Part shown: positions 46,330-57,105 of the stretch, one piece after another
Layout: every line of letters begins with the position of its first letter
Numbering within the stretch: position 1 is the first letter of the stretch
From: Clusia tigrina
Taxonomy: Eukaryota > Arthropoda > Insecta > Diptera > Clusiidae
Length of the DNA stretch: 64,000 bases
Direction of reading: 5' to 3'
Assembly: GCA_920105625.2 (NCBI GenBank)
Contig: OV050032.1
Coordinates: 75,497,879-75,561,878 of the forward strand
The notes under the pieces: model-generated
Database searches by the model: none
What the model was told of the DNA's origin: nothing
What the model saw: the letters and a program-made list of their open reading frames with translations, nothing else
Program-made: the position numbers and the translations under genes

Positions 46330-47185
46330 AGAAGAAAATTTTGAGAAAATTTTAAGTGAACTTCAAATTCCATTAGGACAGCCAAAAAAATCAACTGTTG
46401 CTGAAGAACTAGCAATCGGTAATTAGTTGTTTGAAGAGCGGACCACAAAATGTGCACCTATAAAACCTCTTTACAAGACACCAAAGAAGGTACCTCTCAA
46501 GTATACCCAGAAATTCGCATCCGTCTGCCCAAGGTAGCCTTCAAATTATTTTTGCAAGTACACAGGTAACATTATGATTAACCGTGATGTCTTCACCAAA
46601 GAAGAACATATATGCTACTTAGCGACACCTAAATTGTACATCACGTATAGTAAAGTTGGCTCAGCCTAATTTAAAACGCGTTGAGGAAACTTTAGAATAT
46701 TTCAAGGACATTCTTAATGAAAAACACTATCAAGTTTTAGTAGGCTATTTAGAGAATAAATCCGTATTGCATTACACAACCATCAAGACAGCTCTTGATT
46801 ATATTCAGGAAGAACCACGCCTAAAACGTGTAGCTAGAATTCTCATGCAACGTCTTTCTAAAAGAATAAAAAATAACATCAAACGCAAGTATCGTCGGCA
46901 AATAAAAAAAATAATTTGCGTTATTTTGGACGAAATCAAGGAATTTTTGCTAAATGATAAATTTTTTTTGGACGAACGTTCAACTCTGTGTGCCATTATT
47001 CTCGAACAAATCCAACAGTTCACGGGTACATTATTGCATTTTTACAGCACTACTTAGTATTTCTATGAAAAAACATCTTTTTCTCATAAAGATTTCTTCA
47101 CTTCAAAAACTTTGGTGAATATCATGGCAAATAATATAACTGTTTGGATCAACAATTTCATTAAGAATTTAAATATTCTCATGGC
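46330..47185 (+). pseudogene. Array gene, unit 1 copy (pseudogene)
   Basis: It matches the unit 2 gene but has lost the start codon through a deletion between two TTTTGA-like repeats near 46345, has TAG at about 46423 in place of Lys, and lacks about 60 bp around residues 103-123 (near 46635). A clean stretch (46656-47057) covers the middle domain. The splice donor GGGTACAT is kept, but the acceptor CAG has become CTC (about 47077-47079). Exon 2 is cut at ATGGCA (47185), where foreign sequence ends it. Confidence 0.9.
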
Positions 47186-47293
47186 ATGTGTACTGGAAAT
47201 CTGCATAAAGGTCAGACCCCATCTGGTATCGCTAGCGACCAATCGGTCTATGTGTGGCTTTAAGCCAGCCAGGTTAACCTAACCTAACCTAAC
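47186..47293. repeat. Short inserted repeat ending in CCTAA copies
   Basis: About 108 bp foreign to the other units replace the end of exon 2 and about 700 bp downstream. It ends AGGTTAACCTAACCTAACCTAAC, three to four copies of CCTAA, the complement of TTAGG. It looks like the end of a dispersed repeat rather than a telomere. Confidence 0.5.
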
Positions 47294-48520
47294 ATATTGA
47301 AAAATCTGAAATAGATTTAATGTACATTGAAGATTGTATAATTTATGAGTTCCATAGTCTGTCTGTTCCAAGGTTGTGATAAAATATTCTAGTCAATATA
47401 TATAAATATTCTATTGGAAATATATTAACGTCGAAAATGTGTACCTTCACAAGTACTTACAAAGAACACACAACATCAAATAAGTTGCATTGTATACGTT
47501 GGTGAGTGACTATAGCTAATAGTATTTTAAAATTCTCAATACAATTTCTAAAACCAATCCGTCCTGAGTTTCAAAATGTCTCTCACTATTCATTGCTTCA
47601 TTGATTTAGATTAAATTTTAATTCAGTGATGTTACATACAATTTTCTATTGACACTCTCTGATAATATTCGATGTTCCATCCACAAGGGGGGTTTAAAGA
47701 TGTACTATATGGTAGATGTGTTGATGCTGTTTGCTGCGAACGTGCTGATGGCCAGACTTCCGTAGAGCAGCTAAACCTATTCATGTAAGCAAAAATGTGT
47801 TTGCTTTTTTTAATGTAGTTAATGTTATTGCCAATTCATAACTCTCCTTACACATCCGTCTCGCAGAGTGTTTTGCACATGCAGAATTGTTCATAATATG
47901 GATTTATAGCGAAAGAAGTTAGAGTGACTTCGGTTATCAGAACCATTGGAATGAGTATACTCCTACAGGAGAATGTAGTAATGAGAACTGTCGATGTCTT
48001 CGTTTTGCGTTTGCAATATTTAGATTTCGACATAATTTTGTTGGAGGGTGTTTGGTGTCCATCATTTCTGATAATAGTTCAGGATATTCTAGATCTACGA
48101 TTTGAATTGAAAGGGAGTTTTTTATTATATGTTTTCTTTATTGTTCGTCAGAATACTATAGATCAGGTTTGATTACCATTTTATATTATCATGATAACAC
48201 CAGCTGATTATGGTATTTATTACCACCGTTTGCCCATGCCCATAATTTTTAATTAGTTGATTGTATTGACTCAGATGCCGTAATTGTGGTAAATATTCCA
48301 AAGGACACCCAAACGTAAAAGTTGCATACTATTGGATAAGGTCAGAGCCAAGAAATACATTAGAATTTGATCTTGTATCGGTAGACTGATATTCGATGAA
48401 AACATAGCTAATTGTACTCTCAAAGATGTGGACAAAATCGAACTTTTTTTTCAACCGGAACTCTCTCACTCTACCTCTCACTCATATATAGCGAGAATTC
48501 TAGAGTAGAGTAACCATGAG
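47294..48520. other. Array unit 1 noncoding spacer
   Basis: It matches 62870-64000 of unit 3 closely. I see no gene; open frames here are not conserved between units. An AATTGAAAGGGAGTTT block and the GCTGATTATGGTATTTATTACC block recur in all units. Confidence 0.75.
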
Positions 48521-48579
48521 AAGCAAATCATCGTCAACTACACAATAATATCCATAATAGGAGCGTTAATAATAACTTA

Positions 48580-49870
48580 ACACTCATCTTATACAAATAC
48601 TAGAAGACTTGCTCCTTTTCATGACGAAATAAGATGGGGAGACCCAATGACCCACAAGCCCCATCGAATTATAAGTGGACCTCGATTTAGTCCATGGCGG
48701 AAGGAGTTATATTCACAACCACATAACAACCAGAAATGCCAACACATATAATGACCACCAATCAACAACAATTACCTTCGAACAACATTTGCTGACACCA
48801 ATAAATTACTAAATACACAACAAGGGCAATAACCGGCATGAACTAGAAATATTAAGAGAATAAGTAATTTGGACCCATTGATTGAGTTGGGATGGAGCGT
48901 TACTATAAATATTAATATATATGTTTCCAAAGAGTCCATATAATCTAGTTAAGTCACATCTGACAAATAGATATTTCCACATCAAATATGATGACAAAGT
49001 CCCCACGGTGCAAAAATCAATACTCAAGAAAGTGTCCTATAACCAATTTTCTATCTGTTAATGAAGGCGAACTTGCAAACTCCTAGGAACGTCGTTGTAG
49101 GCTTTTTCGCAGATGAAAATGCATTTATTGCTGAAATTACTAGAAAACCTCTAAAACGTCACGGAGTGGATGAGAGATTGCCGTATTAAAACGATAAGTC
49201 TGTACAAGTGACTCTTACGCTAAGACGCGACAGTTGCCCAGTTCCCTTGATGAACAATTCAACAATTCTACAATCGGATAAGTCTAAATTTCGAGGTATA
49301 TCAACATGGAAATCTCCCATACTTGTTAAAACGAACTTTTTAGATTAAATGTTCGTTCTTTATTCTGTTTTCTATAGCGAAAGTAAGCTCAACAAGTTAG
49401 TGACGTTGAAAAGTATGCTGAACGCGTTCTGGGTTTATGGGATTATACTGTGGACACTGCTTCAAGTTCCAATAAAGTTTCCTATTAAAGCTTTTTCGAA
49501 CTATCGTCAATGCACCATGGTTCCTTACCAATATGCAGCCTCATCTAGAATTAGAAGAATTACAGTAAGTACCGTTTATAAAAAACGAAGATAACTTTCA
49601 TAGTAACAGATGTACAAATCACCTTCAGTCGCATTCGAATGAATTGGCGTCCAGCCTTATTATATCTCAAACTAATTAATTTCAAAAAAAAAAAAAAAAT
49701 CGGAGAGCACCACGTGATTTAATAGTGACTCATTATGAATAGTAACTATAAAAACTCGTAATGATAAGGAATGTTCCACTGGCCGCGACCTTTCTGGTTT
49801 ATATTGAAGAATAGTACTATGTAGAATATATCATTGCAAAATATTTTAAGTCTAAGACAAAATGCAATCA
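48580..49870 (+). pseudogene. Jockey remnant in array unit 1
   Basis: Plus-strand scraps of jockey ORF2: a DKVPTVQK-like stretch after SYLTNRYFHIK-type codons (48950-49020), GFFADENAFIAEITRKPLKRH (49110-49165; YADD-like box now FADE), then RSLYW and a FWVYGIILWTLLQVP stretch (49425-49465), and a 3' UTR with TTTTAAGTCTAAGACAAAATGC ending near 49885. It is part of the ancestral unit because units 0, 1 and 2 all carry it at the same place. Confidence 0.75.
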
Positions 49871-50063
49871 AATAGAAGCTAAGTAGAAAAAAATATAATT
49901 TCTTATTTTGATTCATTGTAACTTATTAGCAGAGATACAAAAATTGTAGTCAACTCATCAAAATATCTTCTGCCACGTTTGAAAAATATTCCACTATATA
50001 CAAACTATACCAGATGGAATACATAAAAACTTAGTACACGATCGAAAACACTTATATTTTCAG

Positions 50064-50071
50064 TTATAAAT
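50064..50071 (+). promoter_or_regulatory. TATA-like element upstream of the unit 2 gene
   Basis: TTATAAAT lies about 90 bp before the ATG in a stretch (CAGTTATAAATCATTGTCTG) that units 0, 1 and 2 keep nearly unchanged; the unit 3 copy has it at about 54130, now 7 kb away because of the LTR element. The promoter role is inferred from position and conservation. Confidence 0.4.
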
Positions 50072-50161
50072 CATTGTCTGAAAATAATGTCATTTAAAAA
50101 CTTACTTTCGTTTTATCAATGAAAACTAAATATATTTTGAAGAAAATTTTGAGAAAAAAGT

Positions 50162-51280
50162 ATGGCTATAAATTTTGATAAAATTTTAAGTGAAGTTCAA
50201 TTTCCATTAGTACAGCCAAAAAAACCAACTGTTGCTGAAGAACTAGCAATCGGTAATAAGTTGTTTGAAGAGCGGACCACAAAATGTGCACCTATAAAAC
50301 CTATATACAAGACACCAAAGAAGGTACCTCTCAAGTATACCCAGAAATTCACATCCGTCTGCCCAAGGTACTCTTCAAATTATTTTTGCAAGCACACAGG
50401 TAACGTTATGATTGACCGTGATGTCTTCACCCAAGAAGAACATATATGCTACTTAGCCACACCTAAATACAATTTTGCTGTCCCACGCCAACAGTTACAG
50501 TTCTGTGAAATGCGTAGTGTTGTTCCTAATTGTACATCACGTATAGTAAAGTTGGCCCAGCCTAATTTAAAACGCGTTGAAGAAACTTTAGAATCGTTCA
50601 AGGATGTTCTTTCTGAAAAACACTATCAAGTTTTAATAGGCTATTTAGGGAATAAATCCGTATTGCATTACACAACCATCAAGACAGCTCTTGATTATAT
50701 TCAGGAGGAACGACGCCTAAAACGTGTTGCTAGAATTCTCATGCAACGTCGTTGTAAAAGAATAAAAAACATCATCAAACGCAAGCATCGTCGACAAATA
50801 AAAAAAATAATTTGCGTTATTTTTGAAGAAATCAAAGAATTTTTGCTAAATGATCAATTCCTTATGGATGAACGTTCAACACTGTGTGCCATTATTCTCG
50901 AACAAATCCAACAGTTCACGGGTACATTATTGCATTTTTACAGCACTACTTAGTATTTCTATGAAGAAACATCTTTTTCAGATAAAGAGTTCTACACTAC
51001 AACAACATTGCGTGAATATCAGCATATTCTGGCAAATAATATAACTGTTTGGATCAACAATTTCATTAAGAATTTAAATATTCTCATGGCACCACTGCAA
51101 CTCAAACTGGATCGCCCAGAGGTGGAAGCATTCCTCCCAGTCAACGATTATATATCATGCTCTGAATCGATTGATGATGAAGATTTGTGTAATGGTTGGT
51201 TAAGTAACTTTGCGGAGAATGATACATATGAACAGACTTTGGATCGAGAACCTTCTTCAGAAGAAACACTAAGAAACTAA
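50162..51280 (+). CDS. Array gene, unit 2 copy: two exons, 352-aa protein of unknown function
   Basis: Exon 1 is 50162-50921, the intron 50922-50981, exon 2 50982-51280. A 60-nt GT-AG intron ending in CATCTTTTTCAG removes the in-frame TAG at 50951-50953; both sides are in the same frame. The protein begins MAINFDKILSEVQF. Residues 30-125 are Lys/Pro/Cys-rich. LATPK (98-102) and LAQPN (131-135) recall the short repeats of THEG-type sperm proteins, a weak likeness. Residues 138-185 are helical. A strongly basic cluster is at 184-214 (RRLKRVARILMQRRCKR and following), then a hydrophobic helix with acidic ends (IICVIFEEIKEFLL), and an acidic C-terminus (ESIDDEDLCNG, EPSSEETLRN). No signal peptide or membrane span is evident. 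AATAAA at 51312-51317 follows the stop. I do not recognise the family; a testis-type gene is a guess. Confidence 0.7.
50922..50981 (+). other. 60-nt intron of the unit 2 gene
   Basis: It starts GTACAT after ACGG and ends TTTTTCAG. The length is typical of fly introns. Splicing joins G|AT as an Asp codon and skips the TAG. The donor is not a strong consensus. Unit 3 changed the donor (CACGTTACAT) and unit 1 changed the acceptor. Confidence 0.75.
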
Positions 51281-51283
51281 AAT

Positions 51284-52510
51284 ACTATCCCAAAATTATA
51301 GTTTAGCTCAGAATAAATATAAATGCTGTACTTTATTGTAGTATTGTAAATTTTTATAATTTCTATAGAACATAGTACGGAAAAACCTTTTTTCTACAGA
51401 ATATCATTACATTTTGATCAAAGTTTCGTCGCATTTGCTTTGACTTAAGCAGCGCGTTTAATCAGATCGCAGTGAAACAGGAGAATTTGCACATGCAAAG
51501 TTCATTATATAACTAATATAATAGTCAAATAAAACTCAAATACAATATTGAACTCAATTAAGAATGTGCAGTTTTGGAGATTGTTGTGTGTCAAATGTGT
51601 TAGTATTTTTTTGCATCCTTAATATTGGAAACTGCAAGAATTTTCTCAGTTTTCGAAAAATATGCATTGATAAAATGAGCATGATATAATTTGAATTGGA
51701 AACGTTTTTAACGAAACAATTTCGGATATTTCAATGTGATTATCACATGAACTCTGGGTAATCTACTTGTTTACTATTGACACTCTCTGATAATATTCGA
51801 TGTTGCATCCACAAGGGGGGTTTAAAGATGTACTATATAGTAGATGTGTTGATGCTGTTTGCTGTGAACGTGTTGATGGCCGACTTCCGTAAAGCAGCTA
51901 AACCTATTCATGTCAGCAAAAATGTGTTTGCTTTTTTTAATGTCGTTAATCTTATTTTCAATTCGTATATCTCATTACACATCCGTCTCGCAGAGTGTTT
52001 TGCACATGCAGAATTGTTCATAATATGGATTTATAGCGAAAGAAGTTAGTGACTTCGGTTATCAGAACCATTGGAATGAGTATACTCCTACAGGAGAATG
52101 TAGTAATGAGAACTGTCGATGGCTTCGTTTTGCGTTTGCAATATTTTTATTTCGACATTATTCCGTTGGAGGGTGTTTAGTGTCCATCATTTCTGATAAT
52201 AGTTCAGGATATTCTAGATCTACGATTTGAATTGAAAGGGAGTTTATTATTATATGTTTTCTTTATTGTTCGTCAGAATACTATAGATCAGGTTTGATTA
52301 CCATTTTATATTATCATGATAACACCAGCTGATTATGGTATTTATTACCACCGTTTGCCCATGCCCATAATTTTTAATTAGTTGATTGTATTGACTCAGA
52401 TGCCGTAGTTGTAGTAAATTTTCCAATAAACACCCAAACGTAGAAGTTGCATACTATTGGATAAGGTCAGAGCCAAGAAAGACATTAGAATTTGATCTTG
52501 TATCGGTAGA
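51284..52510. other. Array unit 2 3' flank and noncoding spacer
   Basis: The 3' flank (to about 51770) matches 62362-62840 of unit 3. About 370 bp present in units 1 and 3 are deleted near 51768. The rest matches the spacer blocks of the other units. No gene supported. Confidence 0.75.
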
Positions 52511-52699
52511 CTGATATTCGATGAAAACATAGCTAATTGTACTCTCAAAGAAGTGGACAAAATGGAACTTTTTTTTCAACCGGAACTCTCTCACTCTACC
52601 TCTCACTCATATATAGCGAGAATTCTAGAGTAGAGTAACCATGAGAAGCAAATCATCGTCAACTACACAATAATATCCACAATAGGAGCGTTAATAATA

Positions 52700-53960
52700 A
52701 CTTAACACTCATCTTATACAAATACTAGAAGACTTGCTCCTTTTCATGACGAAATAAGATGGGGAGACCCAATGATGCACCAGCCCCATCGAATTATAAG
52801 TGGACCTCGATTTAGTCCATGGCGGAAGGAGTTATATTCACAACCACATACCAACCAGAAATGCCAACACATATAATGACCACCAATCAACAACAATTAC
52901 CTTCGGACAACATTTGCTGACACCAATAAATTACTAAATACACAAAAAGGGCAATAACCGGCACGATCTAGAAATATTAAGAGAATAAGTAATTTGGACC
53001 CATTGATTGAGTTGGGATGGAGCGTTACTATAAATATTAATATATATGTTTCCAAAGAGTCCATATAATCTAGTTAAGTCACATCTGACAAATAGATATT
53101 TCCACATCAAATATGATGACAAAGTCCCCACGGTGCAAAAATCAATACTCAAGAAAGTGTCCTATAACCAATTTTCTATCTGTTAATGAAGGCGAACTTG
53201 CAAACTCCTAGGAACGTCGTTGTAGGCTTTTTCGCAGATGGAAAATGCATTTATTGCTGAAATTACTAGAAAGCCTCTAAAACGTCACGGAGTGGATGAG
53301 AGATTGCCGATTTAAAACGATAAGTTTGTACAAGTGACACTTACGCTAAGACGCGACAGTTGCCCAGTTCCCTTGAAGAACAATTCAACAATCGGATAAG
53401 TCTAAATTCCGAGGTATATGGCTTGACCGTCATCAACATGTTAAAACGAACTTTTTGGATTAAATGTTCGTTCTTGAAAAGTATCCTGAACGCGTTCTGG
53501 GTTTATGGGATTAAACTGTTTACACTGCTTCAAGTTCCAACAAATTTTCCTATTAAAGATTCTTCGACCTATCGTCAATGCAACATGGTTCCTTGCCAAT
53601 ATGCAGCCTTATCTAGAATTCGAAGAATTACAGTAAGTACCGTTTATAAAAACGAAGATAACTTTCATAGTAACAGATGTACAAATCACCTTCAGTCGCA
53701 TTCGAATGGATTGGCGTCCAGCCTTATTATATCTCAAACTAATTAATTTCAAAAAAAAAAATAAATCGGAGAGCACCATGTGATTTAATAGTGACACTTT
53801 ATGAATAGTAACTATAAAAACTCGTAATTATAAGGAATGTTCCACTGGCCGCGACCTTTCTGGTTTATATTGAAGAATAGTAGTATGTAGAATATATCAT
53901 TGCAAAATGTTTTAAGTCTAAGACAAAATGCAATCAAATAGAAGCTAAGTAGAAAAAATA
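52700..53960 (+). pseudogene. Jockey remnant in array unit 2
   Basis: Same scraps as in unit 1 at offset about 4125 (RT box region 53235-53290, C-terminal codons 53480-53640, 3' UTR to 53960), with a further deletion of about 60 bp near 53445-53480. It is shared by descent with unit 1, not a separate insertion. Confidence 0.75.
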
Positions 53961-54239
53961 TAATTTCTTATTTTGATTCATCGTAACTTATTAGCAGAGA
54001 TACAAAAAAAGTAGTCAACTCATCAAAATATCTTCTGCCACGTTTGAAAAATATTCCACTATATACAAACTATACTAGACGGAATACATAAATTCTTAGT
54101 ACACAATCGAAAACACTTACATTTTCAGTTATAAATCATTGTCTGAAAATAATGTCATTTAAAAACTTACTTTCGTTTTATCAATGAAAACTAAATATAT
54201 TGTTACGATTTTCGGGCCTGTTTGGTCCGACCCACAGAG

Positions 54240-55902
54240 GCGAAATGGTCGATCTAGCGTCGTTTAATTCAGTTTTCAAAGTGTTTAATTACACCAAAAT
54301 TGTGTCTCTATCGATTACTAATATCCCACTGAACTTATGTATCGATTCTATTTTGATTGACATGATCTAGTTGACCAGCTGTGAGTTGTCAAACACAACA
54401 TATGTTTCAGCCGGTGCATCACTAAGCTTTTACGTGTTTTCTTTTCATTGACAAATTTTCTCTAAAGTTGCATTTGTCTCAATTAAGTGAAAGAAAAGTG
54501 GGTTTATTTATAGTTAGAGGTATGTATTAAATAAAAAAATTTTTGTTTGTGACATGTGCTAGAAAAAAATATACTTAAAGTTGACTATACCACTAACTGC
54601 TGGAAAAAGCCAAAATAAGAGTTTCGTGGACCGGAACTTCTGATATTCGTGGGTATTCTCGCTAGAATATTTATTTTAAATTACTATGTTGTCTTGTGAT
54701 TGTAAACTATCCAAATCATCTGCACTCACCCGCAACTTTACATGATATTGATTTTTTTAGGAACAATGTCGGTGCTCAGACGAGAAGTTTATTTGCTATG
54801 GCGCAAGGAGCCCGTGCCTACTAAAAAATGTTCTGCCGTTGAAAGTCATATATTTAATAATATAATTAATATCAACATGTATGACGCTAACGAAACCATT
54901 CTAATAAGGAAAAAAATTAGAAATTTTGTAGCAAAATTGACTGCGAAATGGAAATTCAACCACAGAAGCAGCCACAAATTTGAAGAAAACAACAAGGGGT
55001 GGTTAGACGAACAACTTTTATTAGTTAATCCACTGACTAAACGTGGAAGACTCGATAAGATGTTCGACGAATGTTCTATCAAAACGAAATTAAGTAAAGT
55101 TTCCCAAATTGTTAAGGAAACACCTTACAGTGAGCTTGTAGTAGCTACAATGTGCAGTTTATACAAAGCTGGCAGACGAAGTGCGTCGGAACTTGTTTCA
55201 ATGGCTAATGACGAAGGTAATGCAAAAAAATTTAAATCTTTTTTGGGATCAAATGCAAGCCTTCCGATTCCATATACACCAGACGATGCTCTGGCATTAT
55301 TTTTAGACGGTAATTATACCAAGCATTCATACAAGTTGATGCAAGCTGGTGCAAAAAGTCGGAATGCGAACATATATCCAACGTACGACACTTTGCGTAT
55401 TGCAAAAAAAAAAATGTTATCCAAATGGAGTCCAATTTACGAACTATTCAGCTCAAGTGCCTTTGCAACATATGGTGGATCATATTGTTATGCGCATCGT
55501 AGAAGCTCATTCTTCAATATTTGATTTTAATTTTGCTGACCAGAGAGAGCAGAATCTCACAGAAAAAAAATTTAAAAAGTAAATAAATAAATAAATTTTT
55601 AAAACATAAACTGTTTTTAGTATTAAAGTTTAATATATTTTTAGCCCAAAAAAATGTGAAACATTAAATATATTAACTTTATCATGTTTTCTTGAATGAA
55701 ATAAGCAATGTCTAAGATATGAAAAAAAGTTTCAACTTTCACAAAAAAAAAAAAAAAATATAACTATATTTTCAAAAACTTTTTTTTGGTTCGACATTGT
55801 TTGTAACTTTATCTATTTTCAACTAAAAAAAAATATTACACAAACAAAAACAAATTGTCCCTAAGCGCTATTAATTAAACGCCGCTAGATGAGCCTTTTC
55901 GC
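54240..55902 (+). mobile_element. Unclassified DNA transposon with 8-bp target duplication
   Basis: A 1663-bp insertion in the LTR is flanked by CCACAGAG on both sides (54232-54239 and 55903-55910). Inverted repeats of about 30 bp, starting GCGAAA and ending in GTTTAATT, match at 25 of 30 positions. It carries one gene with a probable leader intron. TSD length fits hAT, P, Mu or similar superfamilies, but the protein shows no domain of these that I recognise. It is probably a deletion derivative: the frame ends 320 bp before the right inverted repeat. Confidence 0.85.
54762..55582 (+). pseudogene. Transposon-encoded protein of unknown family, frameshifted near its end
   Basis: A probable intron (GTATGT near 54524 to TTTTTTAG at 54761) precedes the ATG at 54766. 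The frame is open for about 210 codons through a basic N-terminal region (KLTAKWKFNHRSSHKF), GWLDEQLLLVNPLTKRGRLDKMFDECS, VKETPYSELVVATMCSLYKAGRRSA and PDDALALFLDGNYTKHSYKLM. A run of eleven A near 55401-55412 shifts the frame; in the other frame KCYPNGVQFTN, then LQHMVDHIVMRIVEAHSSIF, continue to TAA at 55580. Similar proteins, with GR.....FDE.S and KK.CYP motifs, are in my memory as uncharacterised transposon-associated proteins of invertebrates; I cannot name the family. Confidence 0.65.
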
Positions 55903-56263
55903 CCACAGAGGTCGCGACCTCTGGATTGCGTAATAAGCACTAATAAATACAAGTCGAAAAGATAGGATTTTATTACGATAATAAAACCCACTGCCAGTCC
56001 AGCTACTTTTTCAATACTTCTTAAAACTATTTAACTATGCTTAACTATATTTTCTGCTGCACAGCCTGTTTATACAAATATTGTGCTGTGGCAGCAAGTG
56101 CTACTTTGTAACACTACCTTCCACCTAGATTTGTTCGTCCCGAACAATAACGTTTATCTGCTCCCGTAAACCGACAATCTGTCCAGTTGCACTACTTTGA
56201 GTTTCCCTCTGTTTCCTGGGTGCTTTCGAATCCTGTACACCACGTCATTGATCCTTTTTATGA

Positions 56264-57105
56264 CTATGTATGGTCCCTCCCATTGAGTTTGTCCCTCCCA
56301 TTGAGTTTGTAACCTTTCTTCCGTTGTGAGTTGTACAGCAGAACCAAGTCGCCTTCCTCGAAGCCCTTGGAGTTTGCTCGCAGATCGTACCTTGCTTTCA
56401 TCTTGTTGCTCCTTAGGAGGGTGCTGTCTCTCACGAGCTGATGGATTTCGTCCAACTCCCTTCGTTTTCTAGGTACGAATTCTACTCCAAGCTGCTCTGT
56501 AGAATTTACGCCAAACTGTAGATCCGCTGGCAGCCTCAGATCCGAGCCGAAGAGCACCTTCGCCGGGGAATAAGTCGTTGTGTCGTGTACTGCGGATCTA
56601 TAGGCCAATAAGAGCGTTGCGATGTGCTGATCCCAGTCGCTCTGATGACCGTCTACAACCTTTCGGAAATGTTCCACTATCGTGCGATTAAAACGCTCGA
56701 CCATACCGTCTGACTGCGGATGAAGCGGCATTGTGCGTGTTTTTTTTTTATTCCCAGCATAGCGCATAGTTGCTGAAACAATCTAGACTCGAAATTTCTA
56801 CCTTGGTCCGAGTGCAGCTCCAAAGGGACTCCAAATCGGGATATCCAGTTTTCAATCAACGCTCCGGCGACTGTCTTAGCTTCCTGATTCGGGATGGCGT
56901 AGACTTCCGGCCACTTGCTGAAGTAGTCAACAACTACTAGCAGAAACCTATTACCAGCTTCACTAGTAGGAAACGGTCCGGCCACGTCTATTGCTACCCG
57001 CTCAAATGGTGCACCCACGTTATACTGGTGCATCTTTCCACGGCTTATAGTTTGAGGTCCCTTCGCCTTGCTGCAACGATCACAAGTACGAACCCACTCT
57101 GCCAC
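56264..57105 (-). pseudogene. LTR element integrase, frameshifted
   Basis: On the minus strand, 57105-56677 has the end of the zinc-binding part (CDRCSKAKGP) and the core: AIDVAGPFP (first Asp), LHSDQGRNFESRLFQQL (second Asp). A frameshift in an A run near 56740 leads to 56767-56264 with MVERFNRTIVEHFRKVV (Glu) and a C-terminal GDLVLLYNSQRKKGYKL, which resembles the integrase SH3-like end. A 20-base segment is doubled near 56270-56305, damaging the C-terminus. Confidence 0.9.

Larger units (their letters stand above)
54201..56113 (-). repeat. 3' LTR (left), interrupted by a DNA transposon
   Basis: 54201-54239 and 55911-56113 together match the right LTR. This LTR has an extra palindromic stretch (AGAGGTCGCGACCTCT, 55907-55922) where the right LTR is shortened to CCTCAGG. 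The DNA transposon lies at the left edge of that palindrome. Confidence 0.9.

Noticed and set aside
47270..47293. Telomere or chromosome end
   Set aside because: Only three to four CCTAA copies, flanked on both sides by array sequence.
48809..49027. Antisense 72-codon frame repeated at 52934-53152 as a conserved gene
   Set aside because: It lies opposite a jockey reverse transcriptase remnant and is shared only because the units are duplicates.
50162..51280. Stop-codon readthrough at TAG 50951-50953
   Set aside because: A 60-nt GT-AG intron covers the stop and keeps the frame, which is simpler; readthrough remains only if RNA shows no splicing.
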